Source: Oscillospiraceae bacterium (lineage in GTDB: Bacteria > Bacillota_A > Clostridia > Oscillospirales > Oscillospiraceae). Taken from it: a DNA stretch of 18,924 nt. Location of the stretch: contig JAFQDR010000049.1 of NCBI GenBank assembly GCA_017415945.1, positions 1-18,924 of the forward strand, read 5' to 3'. The first letter of the stretch is position 1; each line of letters starts with the position of its first letter. The position numbers and the translations under genes are program-made. Positions 1 through 6,853 of this stretch are shown here, piece after piece. Below the pieces are notes generated by a model. That model had not been told where the DNA came from, made no database searches, and saw only the letters and a program-made list of their open reading frames with translations.

Positions 1-845
1 GCGTCAACAGACACAATGGTGGAGATGGCATCCAGTACTGGATCGGGCGGCTTTTTCCAGAGCTCTGCGGTTTCGCTTAAGAAAAGCCATTTCAACGTTT
101 TCATATCTTTCTCCAGTTCAAGCATGGTTTCAATCTGATCTCGCCCCTGGAAATACAGGTTTGCTTTTTTGGAGTGGGATTCCGGCTTTTCCAATACCAT
201 GGCTGCGTCGAATGATCCGTATAATCCCTTTGTTCCGGAGAGATTATCAAATATATCCTTATACTTCATTTTGGTGGTATGATGGACTACAATGATGCAG
301 ACGCCTAATTGGCGTACCAGTCTTGTGATGGCAGTGCCGAATTCGTAGTCGTCATCGTAGCTGTTCTGATTGGGTCTGAGCGCACGAACCAGCTTCAAAG
401 TGTCGATTACAATGAGAGAAGTTTCCGGATGTTCTTTTACGAACTCTGTTAACTGTTCCTCCAATCCTTCGCCAACCTTTTTTGCCCAGGTAGCCATATA
501 AAACTGCTCGGATGCTTCTTCTGCGAACATCGTAAACAGACGTTGCTGCAGTCTTGCGTAATCATCCTCCAGCGCGAGATACAGGACTGTTCCTTGGTTA
601 ACCGGATGTCCCCAAAGGGGCAGACCCATGCTGACATGATAGCAAAGTTGCAGCATGAGGAAGGATTTACCCTGCTTGGGAGAGCCTGCGAAAATGTAGG
701 AATCTCGATATAGCAGTCCTTCGATAAGCGGTGGCTTTGTCAAATATACCGAGGCATAAAGCTGTGGCATTGAGATCACAGGAAGCTCGTTGGAAAGATC
801 TTCGTCTGTCCAGCCACTGAGAGTAGTATTTAATTGTTCTGTCAA
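1..845 (-). CDS. RepA-like AAA (AAA_25) ATPase of element 1, 3' end outside window
   Basis: Codons 1-281 of a predicted hexameric RecA-fold ATPase/helicase of the RepA/AAA_25 type. Members of this family work in replication or maintenance of plasmids and integrative elements. Visible are a Walker A motif (GSPKQGKS, about residue 56), a Walker B-like strand (LIVIDTLKLV) and a VHHTTK segment. The start is TTG at 843-845, about 9 bases after AGGAGG. The frame stays open to the window edge; comparison with the complete 344-residue copy at 9862-10896 suggests about 63 residues are missing. It probably shares a transcript with the 77-residue gene at 990-1223. A strong divergent promoter in its leader may make an antisense RNA. 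Substrate and precise role are inferred from the family only. Confidence 0.85.
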   Translation of the reverse strand, partial: MTEQLNTTLSGWTDEDLSNELPVISMPQLYASVYLTKPPLIEGLLYRDSYIFAGSPKQGKSFLMLQLCYHVSMGLPLWGHPVNQGTVLYLALEDDYARLQQRLFTMFAEEASEQFYMATWAKKVGEGLEEQLTEFVKEHPETSLIVIDTLKLVRALRPNQNSYDDDYEFGTAITRLVRQLGVCIIVVHHTTKMKYKDIFDNLSGTKGLYGSFDAAMVLEKPESHSKKANLYFQGRDQIETMLELEKDMKTLKWLFLSETAELWKKPPDPVLDAISTIVSVD

Positions 846-875
846 ATGAATCTTACCTCCTAGATACGGTTTTGA

Positions 876-903
876 TTGAATTTGACAGCCGCTGTGTTAT
901 AAT
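876..903 (+). promoter_or_regulatory. Strong extended -10 promoter inside the ATPase leader (copy 1)
   Basis: TTGAAT at 876-881, a 16-base spacer, and a perfect TATAAT at 898-903 preceded by TG at the extended -10 position. It points away from the ATPase, toward a terminator about 50 bases downstream, so it should make a very short transcript. It is unchanged in copy 2 (10927-10954). Confidence 0.65.
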
Positions 904-937
904 ATCGTTGCGTTGGATAGTTCACACGGCGGCTGTC
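884..937 (-). promoter_or_regulatory. Leader hairpin upstream of ATPase gene (copy 1)
   Basis: Inverted repeat with 14-base arms (884-897 and 924-937) around a 26-base loop. Thirteen pairs are Watson-Crick; 893/928 is a mismatch in DNA, read as U-G in plus-sense RNA or A-C in the mRNA sense. On the minus strand it lies in the presumed ATPase mRNA leader, about 40 bases before the start codon. Copy 2 carries a compensatory change at 890/931 (C-G to T-A). It could act as RNA structure, as a DNA cruciform, or as a protein-binding palindrome. Confidence 0.6.
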
Positions 938-988
938 GTTTGTTCTGTCTGCAAGAGTCTTTATCTGCCAGGATAAAGGCTCTTTTTT
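910..988 (+). ncRNA. Candidate antisense (countertranscript) RNA, copy 1
   Basis: About 79 nt, bounded by the extended -10 promoter at 876-903 and the rho-independent terminator at 953-988. It has no open frame of note. If the ATPase is transcribed from the promoter at 1272-1300, this RNA is complementary to the ATPase mRNA leader, as in plasmid copy-number control by countertranscript RNAs. The same cassette is kept in element 2. Transcription is inferred from the promoter and terminator only. Confidence 0.45.
953..988 (+). terminator. Rho-independent terminator (copy 1)
   Basis: A 13-base stem (953-965 with 972-984, one U-G pair at 958/979) with a 6-base loop, followed by a T run to 988. 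The T run makes it directional to the right. It lies at the tail of the leftward 77-residue gene, which it does not suit on the minus strand because no T run follows there. Confidence 0.8.
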
Positions 989-989
989 G

Positions 990-1223
990 TTATGTAGCCT
1001 CGGGACAGAAGTAACCGATTTCTTCCCATACCTTTCTGTCAGGGCAGTAGTAGCTGAACTCGGTAGAATTGTCCAGTTTCAGTGCATATCCGAACTTTAG
1101 GATACCGGTCTGCAGACCAACTCGTACATACTGAGCGTCTTTGTGCATTGCTTTTGCGATTTCGGTAATGGGAACATTGCGTCCGGTAAAGGATGGCAGA
1201 TCAACATACAGCTTGTTATCCAT
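990..1223 (-). CDS. Small DNA-binding/excisionase-like protein (77 aa) of element 1
   Basis: A 77-residue protein with ATG at 1221-1223 preceded by GGAGGTG. Residues 18-45 (ITEIAKAMHKDAQYVRVGLQ and following) look like a helix-turn-helix segment, followed by an aromatic tail with YYCPDRKVWEEIGYF. Proteins of this kind occur in clostridial integrative elements between the replication gene and the divergent regulator, the place usually held by an excisionase. Element 2 has an unrelated excisionase at the same spot. It is driven by a near-perfect promoter (1272-1300) whose -10 box lies inside the palindromic operator. Its stop codon lies in the last bases of the long repeat. The excisionase role is inferred from position and fold. 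Confidence 0.7.
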   Translation of the reverse strand: MDNKLYVDLPSFTGRNVPITEIAKAMHKDAQYVRVGLQTGILKFGYALKLDNSTEFSYYCPDRKVWEEIGYFCPEAT

Positions 1224-1235
1224 GATTTCACCTCC

Positions 1236-1278
1236 ATATAATCAAATTACGAAATATTATTTCGTAATTTGATTATAT
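1236..1278. promoter_or_regulatory. 43-bp perfect palindromic operator
   Basis: Two perfect 20-base arms (1236-1255 and 1259-1278) separated by ATT. The core at 1248-1266 is TACGAAA-5-TTTCGTA. A degenerate second core lies at 1308-1326 (TACGAAA-5-ATTCGCA), and a further TCGT/ACGA site lies near 1342-1352. The palindrome covers the -10 box of the leftward promoter. The likely ligand is the XRE regulator encoded to the right, acting as repressor of the leftward operon and probably of itself. Confidence 0.75.
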
Positions 1279-1300
1279 GCTTTTGATTCCTACTTGTCAA
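1272..1300 (-). promoter_or_regulatory. Consensus sigma-A promoter for leftward excisionase/ATPase genes
   Basis: Read on the minus strand, TTGACA (1295-1300), a 17-base spacer and TATAAT (1272-1277) match consensus exactly. The -10 box lies inside the 43-bp palindrome, so a bound regulator would block it. Confidence 0.8.
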
Positions 1301-1334
1301 CACTAAATACGAAACAATAATTCGCAAAACACCC

Positions 1335-1363
1335 TTGCGCTTCGTAAAACGACGTGATACAAT
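1335..1363 (+). promoter_or_regulatory. Promoter for XRE regulator and integrase
   Basis: TTGCGC (1335-1340), a 17-base spacer and TACAAT (1358-1363), ending 18 bases before the ATG at 1382. A TCGT/ACGA operator-like site lies in the spacer, which fits autoregulation. Confidence 0.55.
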
Positions 1364-1381
1364 ACATTTGAGGTGATTCAA

Positions 1382-2005
1382 ATGCAACGTGATTCGGTTG
1401 AAATTGGAAAAAGAATTAAAGAAGCGCGCAAAGCTGCAAAAATGAGTCAGACTGAATTAGCTAATGCAATTGGAAAAACATTACGTTCTGTTCAAAAATA
1501 CGAGAGTGGTGAGGTTGTACCGTCTATAGCTATGGTAAATGAAATTGCCAAGACCGTAAAAATCTCTCCGGCAGATTTGATAGGATATCAGCGCCCTAAT
1601 ATTGAATTGAACAGTATTTCTGATGTTCTTACGGTTCTATATCAGTTGAGCAAAAAAGCTGAACTGCGATTCGAGATCGATGTGAAAAGACCACCGCACC
1701 ATGATGAATGGTCGTGCTCAATTCGGTTTGATGGAAACAACAGCGGTGCGATGCATAATAATTCTTTGTGTATGCTGTTAGAGAATTTTGCAAAAGAACG
1801 GGAAGCCGTAGAAACTTATTGGCATGATCCCAAAACTATGGAAGACTGGGTCGAAAGAGAATTGGTCTACTATTCTGATGCAAAATTGACAGATAAGGAA
1901 GTGGAGGTTCTTTCAACTACAGAAAGAATTCAGCGAATTATGGAAGCTGACCGACGCTTAACAGAACAAATCAAAAAAGATAATGATGAAGGTAGTCAAG
2001 AATAA
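1382..2005 (+). CDS. XRE-family transcriptional regulator of element 1
   Basis: A 207-residue regulator with an N-terminal XRE/Cro-CI helix-turn-helix (about residues 7-63; SQTELANAIGKTLRSVQKYE). The C-terminal part, rich in charged residues, belongs to no family I recognise. ATG 1382 is preferred over GTG 1373 because GAGGTG at 1370-1375 then serves as ribosome site. It is divergent from the excisionase-like gene and precedes the integrase by 62 bases, the usual control layout of integrative elements. It probably represses the leftward operon through the TACGAAA palindromes. A 12-residue open frame (2023-2061) with weak ribosome-site support sits in the gap before the integrase. Confidence 0.85.
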   Translation: MQRDSVEIGKRIKEARKAAKMSQTELANAIGKTLRSVQKYESGEVVPSIAMVNEIAKTVKISPADLIGYQRPNIELNSISDVLTVLYQLSKKAELRFEIDVKRPPHHDEWSCSIRFDGNNSGAMHNNSLCMLLENFAKEREAVETYWHDPKTMEDWVERELVYYSDAKLTDKEVEVLSTTERIQRIMEADRRLTEQIKKDNDEGSQE

Positions 2006-2067
2006 TAGGGATTTGGATGTGTATGCTTACAATCGAAATCGCTGGCAGAAAGGAAGTATGATACTAT

Positions 2068-3120
2068 TTGAAATTACCTAACGGATATGGCACTGTAAAG
2101 AAAATGTCCGGAAAACGAAGAAAACCCTATATTGTAATGAAAACTGTCGGTTGGCACTATGATGAAGAACGTGACAAAGTGGTGCAGGAACAAATCACGA
2201 TTGGCTATGCAGCTACCAGATCAGAAGGGCTGCAGATGTTGGCAGAATACAATAATGCTCCGTATGATTTGAAAGCAAGCAAAATAACCTTTCAGGAGGT
2301 CTATGAGCGATGGTCGAAGGAGAAGTATCCTACCATATCCAAGTCTAATGTCAACGGTTACGAAGCATCCTACAAGGTCTGTGGATCACTCTATAATAAG
2401 GTGTTCAAGGATATTAAACTGAAGGATTTACAGATGGTTGTAGATACCTGCGGCAAGAATTATCCAACCTTGAAAAAGTTAAAGGTTCTGTTCGGTCAGT
2501 TATATGATTACGCAATGAAGCATGATATCTGCAGCAAGGACTATTCCGAGTATGTAGATATTCTGCGTTACAAGGAGAAGAATCCGAACAAGCGTGATCG
2601 GGATAAATTCACCAAAGAGCAGGTTCAGTGCCTTTGGGAGTTGTCGGCAGATCCTTATTATCAGATCGTATTGATGCTGATTTATAACGGATGCAGAATC
2701 TCTGAATTCCTTGATTTGAAAAAGGATCACGTACATCTTGAAGAACAGTATTTCGATGTGATAGCCAGTAAAACAGAAAATGGCATTCGAAAGGTTCCGA
2801 TAGCTGATAAAGTTCTGCCGTTTTACAAATCATGGTATGAGGGCTCGGAATGTGAGTATCTGTTACATACACCCGATCAGAGGCATTTTGACTATCGGAA
2901 TTACTACGATAGTTATTTTGTGCCGCTGATGGAACAGCTTGGCTATACTCAGACGCCACACTGCACCCGACATACCTGCATTTCTATGCTGACCGAAGCA
3001 CATGTGGATCAGACAATGATCAAAAAGATCGTTGGACATTCCGGTGCGATGACGCTGACAGAGCGAGTATATACCCATTTGGATATTACCTCGCTGGTAG
3101 AGGCAATCAATAAAATATAA
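2068..3120 (+). CDS. Tyrosine recombinase (integrase) of element 1
   Basis: A 350-residue phage/ICE-type site-specific recombinase that would integrate and excise element 1. It has an N-terminal arm-binding region, a core-binding SAM-like domain (about residues 70-165) and a catalytic domain from about residue 180. Catalytic residues are visible: R210 (GCRISEF), K235, H298 and R301 (HCTRH), H324 (GHSG) and nucleophile Y335 (RVYTH). The start is TTG at 2068, with AAAGGAAG about 12 bases upstream. It is only distantly similar to the integrase of element 2. No duplicated attachment site can be seen; the right junction should lie between 3120 and about 3270. Confidence 0.92.
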   Translation: MKLPNGYGTVKKMSGKRRKPYIVMKTVGWHYDEERDKVVQEQITIGYAATRSEGLQMLAEYNNAPYDLKASKITFQEVYERWSKEKYPTISKSNVNGYEASYKVCGSLYNKVFKDIKLKDLQMVVDTCGKNYPTLKKLKVLFGQLYDYAMKHDICSKDYSEYVDILRYKEKNPNKRDRDKFTKEQVQCLWELSADPYYQIVLMLIYNGCRISEFLDLKKDHVHLEEQYFDVIASKTENGIRKVPIADKVLPFYKSWYEGSECEYLLHTPDQRHFDYRNYYDSYFVPLMEQLGYTQTPHCTRHTCISMLTEAHVDQTMIKKIVGHSGAMTLTERVYTHLDITSLVEAINKI

Positions 3121-3146
3121 TGGAATCAAAATTGATGAAACAGTAT

Positions 3147-3185
3147 AAAAAAGCAGGGGATCCCTCCTTGCGGAAGCATCCCCTG
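3147..3185 (-). terminator. Leftward rho-independent terminator at the element 1 / nitrite cluster border
   Basis: An 8-bp perfect stem (3154-3161 with 3178-3185). Read on the minus strand it is followed by a run of six T (3147-3152). On the plus strand no T run follows, so it would stop transcription entering element 1 from the right rather than end the integrase message. Confidence 0.6.
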
Positions 3186-3226
3186 TATACAGGTTCTTAA
3201 ATTGAAAAGAGAAAATTGCTCCTTAC

Positions 3227-5515
3227 TTGCTGCTTTTTTGCTACTTACAGCAAGCGGTTTGTTGGATTCGATGGATTTTCACGACTTCAAAAAGTTCGGA
3301 AAACTGCGGTAAAGAAGCAAAAAAGGGTATAGAAAAGGCACCAATCGTACCGATTGATGCCTTGAAGAGAAATCTGATTATCTCGTGGATGATTCTGGCA
3401 ATCGTTTGTATCGTTGTCTCTGCGGTTCTGGGTGCCGTCAATTTGTGGACTTCCGGTCCCATTGAACAGCGAGCCTTGGATGCTGCAAACGCTGCCAGAC
3501 AGGAAAGTTTTGCTGCGGCAGATTCTTTTGAGGAACTGGAATTGCCCGAAGATAGTGGTGTTGACAGCTGCTATAAAGCCCTTGCGAATGGCGAGCATAT
3601 CGGCTATGTAGCACAGGTCACCGTCACAGGTTTCGGTGGTCCTCTGGAAATCCATGTTGGTATGGATTTGGACTGCCAAATTACCGGTATCACTGTTGGC
3701 GGCAGCGGCTTTGCTGAAACTCCCGGTCTGGGTGCAAAAGCAAAGGAACCCGAATTTACCGCACAGTTTGCCGGTTTGACGATTCCTACCCAGCTGGGCA
3801 ACAATGTTGATACCATCACAGGTGCATCTACCACATCCGGTGCGGTCACCAGCGGTGTCAATAAAGCGGGCTACTACATTCAGGATCTGATCAAGCCTCC
3901 TGTTGCCGATACCCGTGCTCCCGACCTGCAGTTCGGCGGTGCACTGCCCGGTTCAACTACTAAGAATGAAGAAACGGCTCCCGCAGGTGCGGATAAGCTG
4001 TTTACTTCCGATGCAGGTGTTGTTGTTTACGTCACCGCAACCGGTCGTAACGGGCCCGTACAGGTTCAGGTCGGTATCGGTCACAGCGGCGAAGTTGCAG
4101 GTGTTCTCATCGATCCTGCAGGCCATAAGGAAACCGAGGGCTTGGGTGATATGATTGAGGAATCCTATTTCTGGAGCCAGTTTGTCGGTTATTCCGACCC
4201 CTTCACCATCGGTGATAATATCGACGGTGTAGCAGGTGCAACCATCAGCTCTCAGGCAGTTGTAGACTGTGTCAATGCTGCTCTGGAAATCGCAAAGCCT
4301 TATCTGGATGCAGGCAAGGCTGTGGATATTGCACCCATGGGTTCTGCCGGTGCTCCCGGAATCAAGAACCCCGCACAGGTTGTGAAGACCGGTACCGGAA
4401 TCACGGTTCTGACTGCGGAAGACTGGGCTGACAAGTACCCCGATATTTACGCTTCCTATCTGGCAAACAACGAGAATACCGAAGTACATGAATACACTGA
4501 AGTATACCCCATGATTCAGGTCGTATACGAAGGTATGGCATTCTCCAAGTTCTACGGCAGTGCCCGCGGACATACATACACCGTGGAAGACGTAACCTCT
4601 ACCGGACGTCCTCATGCGTTGGCAAACTGCTTTACCTGTAAGACTCCCGACTTCACTGCAATGGTCAATGAGCATGGCGACTCTGTTTACCAGATGGCAT
4701 TTGCAGATGCCCTTGCAGAAATCAATGAACCCATCAGCTGCTACAACTGCCATGCAAACAGCGGCGATGAGCTTGTGGTTACCCACACCTACCTAGCAGA
4801 TGCTCTGGGTGAAGAGCTGAAGGATGTGGACGCAGCGAACCTGTCTTGCGGTCAGTGTCACGTGGAATATTACTTCCATCCCACTACCAAGGCAACCTCT
4901 CTGCCTTACACCAGTCTGGAAACCATGGAACCCGATGCGATCCTGGCATACTACAATACCATGATGGTAAACGGCGAAGTATTTGCAGACTACGTCAACC
5001 CCAGAACCGGTGTTCGTCAGATCAAGGTACAGCACCCCGAATTTGAAACCTACATGGCTGACGGCAGCTATCACGCAGGTACCTACACCTGTGCTGACTG
5101 CCATATGGGTGAAGCCGTTGCAGCAGACGGCACCACCTACATCAGCCACAACTGGACCAGTCCTCTGGACAATGCGGCACTGATTGAAGACACCTGTGCG
5201 GAATGTCACACCGATCTGGCACAGGAAGTTGCGGATATTCAGGAATGGGCAGAACGTCGTACCGTAGCAATCGGTTATGAGCTGGAAGCTCTGACCGAAA
5301 AGCTGGCTCTGGCAGTGGAAAGCGGTAACTATACCGAAGAAGAACTGGATGCTATTCGCATGGTAGCACGTAATGCACAGTTCTACTGGGACTTCGTATT
5401 CGTTGAAAACGCAGAAGGTGCCCATAACTCCGCTCTGACCAAGGATTGCCTGGATAAGGCGGAAACCCTGCTGAATCAGGCAATGGGCATGTTTAAAACG
5501 ACACAGGAGGGATAA
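3227..5515 (+). CDS. Membrane-anchored double FMN-binding domain / NrfA nitrite reductase fusion
   Basis: Predicted extracytoplasmic ammonia-forming nitrite reductase with built-in flavin domains. In the 762-codon open frame, residues about 50-74 form one membrane anchor. Two RnfG/NqrC-type FMN-binding domains follow (about 110-220 and 255-360), with flavinylation motifs TGAST (198-202) and AGATIS (336-341), where ApbE would attach FMN. A NrfA domain runs from about 388 to the end: heme 1 with the NrfA-specific CFTCK (468-472), hemes 2-5 at CYNCH 505, CGQCH 541, CADCH 622, CAECH 657. The family's active-site and calcium-site features are present (RGH 447-449, CGQCHVEYY, KVQHPE). The last bases hold the AGGAGGG of the next gene, so the two are coupled. 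The start is uncertain: TTG 3227 lacks a ribosome site and gives an odd first 28 residues. A better N-terminus starts at ATG 3271 in another frame (see 3271-3313). Confidence 0.88.
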   Translation: MLLFCYLQQAVCWIRWIFTTSKSSENCGKEAKKGIEKAPIVPIDALKRNLIISWMILAIVCIVVSAVLGAVNLWTSGPIEQRALDAANAARQESFAAADSFEELELPEDSGVDSCYKALANGEHIGYVAQVTVTGFGGPLEIHVGMDLDCQITGITVGGSGFAETPGLGAKAKEPEFTAQFAGLTIPTQLGNNVDTITGASTTSGAVTSGVNKAGYYIQDLIKPPVADTRAPDLQFGGALPGSTTKNEETAPAGADKLFTSDAGVVVYVTATGRNGPVQVQVGIGHSGEVAGVLIDPAGHKETEGLGDMIEESYFWSQFVGYSDPFTIGDNIDGVAGATISSQAVVDCVNAALEIAKPYLDAGKAVDIAPMGSAGAPGIKNPAQVVKTGTGITVLTAEDWADKYPDIYASYLANNENTEVHEYTEVYPMIQVVYEGMAFSKFYGSARGHTYTVEDVTSTGRPHALANCFTCKTPDFTAMVNEHGDSVYQMAFADALAEINEPISCYNCHANSGDELVVTHTYLADALGEELKDVDAANLSCGQCHVEYYFHPTTKATSLPYTSLETMEPDAILAYYNTMMVNGEVFADYVNPRTGVRQIKVQHPEFETYMADGSYHAGTYTCADCHMGEAVAADGTTYISHNWTSPLDNAALIEDTCAECHTDLAQEVADIQEWAERRTVAIGYELEALTEKLALAVESGNYTEEELDAIRMVARNAQFYWDFVFVENAEGAHNSALTKDCLDKAETLLNQAMGMFKTTQEG
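3271..3313 (+). other. Out-of-frame true start plus single-base frameshift site of the FMN-NrfA gene (candidate)
   Basis: ATG 3271 opens 13 codons (MDFHDFKKFGKLR) and then meets TAA at 3310-3312. Skipping T3310 joins this peptide to KEAKKGIEKAPIVPID in the main frame. The result is a lysine-rich cytoplasmic tail ahead of the membrane anchor, typical of such proteins, and far more natural than the Trp/Cys-rich stretch read from 3227. It may be a one-base insertion mutation, a sequencing error, or +1 frameshifting at CGG-TAA. The ribosome site is weak (TTGGA). Confidence 0.5.
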
Positions 5516-5518
5516 TGT

Positions 5519-6781
5519 ATGAAAAAGTTTTGGATGTTGTTCCTGACTGCACTGTTGGCACTGTCCTTCTGTGCTTGTCAGAATGATACAGCCGATTCCC
5601 AGTCCGGTGGACTGCTGGATGCAATCGGTGGTGAAAAAGAGAAGGTACACACCGTACAGGTCGTAGAAACCGGCTCCGGTATCACTGTTATGACTGCGGA
5701 AGACTGGGCAGACAAGTACCCTGAAATCTACGCATCCTACATGGAAAACAATGATAATACCGAAATTCATGAATACACTGTGGATTATCCCATGCTCCCC
5801 GTCGTATATGAGGGCATGGCATTCTCCAAGTTCTATGGCAGTGCTCGCGGTCATACCTACACTGTGGAAGACGTAACCTCTACCGGACGTCCCCACGCAC
5901 TGGCAAACTGCTTCACTTGTAAGACCCCCGATTACACCGCAATGGTTAATGAAATGGGCGACGCAGCATACCAGCTGAAGTTTGACGATGTTCTTGCTGA
6001 AATCAATGAACCTATCAGCTGCTACAACTGTCATGCAAACACCGGCGATGAGCTGGTTGTTACGCATACCTACCTGTCCGATGCGATGGGTGAGGATTTG
6101 ATGAGTGTTGCTGCGGAAGACCTGTCTTGCGGTCAGTGCCACGTAGAATACTACTTTGATCCTGCTACTAAGGCAACAACTCTGCCTTACCAGAATCTGG
6201 CAACCATGACTCCCGATGCAATTCTGGACTACTTCAACCGTACCATCGTTGACGGTCAGGTCTTTGCAGACTACGTCAACCCCCGCAGCGGTGTCCGCCA
6301 GATCAAGGTACAGCACCCCGAATTTGAAACCTATCTGGGTGAAGGCAGCGTACACGCAGGCGAATTCACCTGTGCTGACTGCCACATGGGTGAAGCTGTT
6401 GCTGAAGACGGCACCACCTATATCAGCCACAACTGGATCAGCCCTCTGGAAAACGAAGCACTGATGGAAAATACCTGTGCGGAATGTCACACCAATCTGA
6501 CTGCTGAAGTTCGTGAAATCCAGACTGAAAGTGAACGCCGCACCTATGCCATCGGCTACCTGCTGGAAGGCTTGACCGAAAAGTTGGTTCTCGCTTCCCG
6601 GAGCGGTGAATACACCGACGCTGAGCTGGATGCTATTCGCATGGCAGCCCGTAACGCACAGTTCTACTGGGACTTTGTCATGGTAGAAAATGCAGAAGGT
6701 GCTCACAACTCTGCTTTGACCAGAGAATGTCTGGATAAGGCAGAAGCTCTGGCAAACGAAGCTATGAGCATGTTCAAATAA
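5519..6781 (+). CDS. nrfA: Cytochrome c nitrite reductase NrfA, lipoprotein form
   Basis: A 420-residue pentaheme nitrite reductase (nitrite + 6 electrons to ammonium) without flavin domains. The N-terminus is a signal peptide (KK, then about 14 hydrophobic residues) ending in SFCAC, so lipidation at Cys20 (or 18) would anchor it outside the membrane. Heme motifs: CFTCK 131-135, CYNCH 168, CGQCH 204, CADCH 285, CAECH 320. Active-site blocks RGH, HVEYYF, KVQHPE and ISHNW are kept. It is about 78 % identical (by eye) to the NrfA part of the upstream fusion and three bases downstream of it, with its AGGAGGG inside that gene's end, so it is a tandem duplicate translated together. At 420 residues it is slightly shorter than classical NrfA. 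A strong terminator follows. Confidence 0.95.
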   Translation: MKKFWMLFLTALLALSFCACQNDTADSQSGGLLDAIGGEKEKVHTVQVVETGSGITVMTAEDWADKYPEIYASYMENNDNTEIHEYTVDYPMLPVVYEGMAFSKFYGSARGHTYTVEDVTSTGRPHALANCFTCKTPDYTAMVNEMGDAAYQLKFDDVLAEINEPISCYNCHANTGDELVVTHTYLSDAMGEDLMSVAAEDLSCGQCHVEYYFDPATKATTLPYQNLATMTPDAILDYFNRTIVDGQVFADYVNPRSGVRQIKVQHPEFETYLGEGSVHAGEFTCADCHMGEAVAEDGTTYISHNWISPLENEALMENTCAECHTNLTAEVREIQTESERRTYAIGYLLEGLTEKLVLASRSGEYTDAELDAIRMAARNAQFYWDFVMVENAEGAHNSALTRECLDKAEALANEAMSMFK

Positions 6782-6796
6782 TTAAAATTCCCTAAG

Positions 6797-6828
6797 CGCC
6801 GTCCGTCCAGCCTGACGGACGGCGTTTT
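6797..6828 (+). terminator. Terminator between nrfA and resB
   Basis: A perfect 11-bp GC-rich stem (6797-6807 with 6814-6824), a 6-base loop, then TTTT. It lies 15 bases after the nrfA stop and 25 before resB. It should cut most transcription, so the maturation genes would be expressed below the reductases by read-through, or from their own promoter, which I cannot see. Confidence 0.85.
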
Positions 6829-6853
6829 CATTTATTGAAATGAGGCGAAAAAT

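Larger units (their letters stand above)
1..997. repeat. Long direct repeat, copy 1 (element 1 replication module)
   Basis: This stretch is repeated at 10052-11048 in the same orientation. Position n here matches n+10051 throughout, with no insertions or deletions and scattered substitutions (about 95 % identity by eye). The repeat covers the 5' four fifths of the ATPase gene and its whole leader, and stops just after a shared terminator. Copy 1 starts at the window edge, so it may extend further left. The substitutions show two diverged natural copies, not an assembly duplicate. Confidence 0.95.

Noticed and set aside
882..903. TTGACA followed by TATAAT as a promoter pair
   Set aside because: Spacing is only 10 bases; TTGAAT at 876-881 with a 16-base spacer and extended -10 is the workable pair.
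4793..6706. 637-codon open frame on the minus strand across both NrfA regions
   Set aside because: It is antisense to two clear heme proteins and arises from their codon bias; its product has no recognisable domain and no ribosome site supports it.
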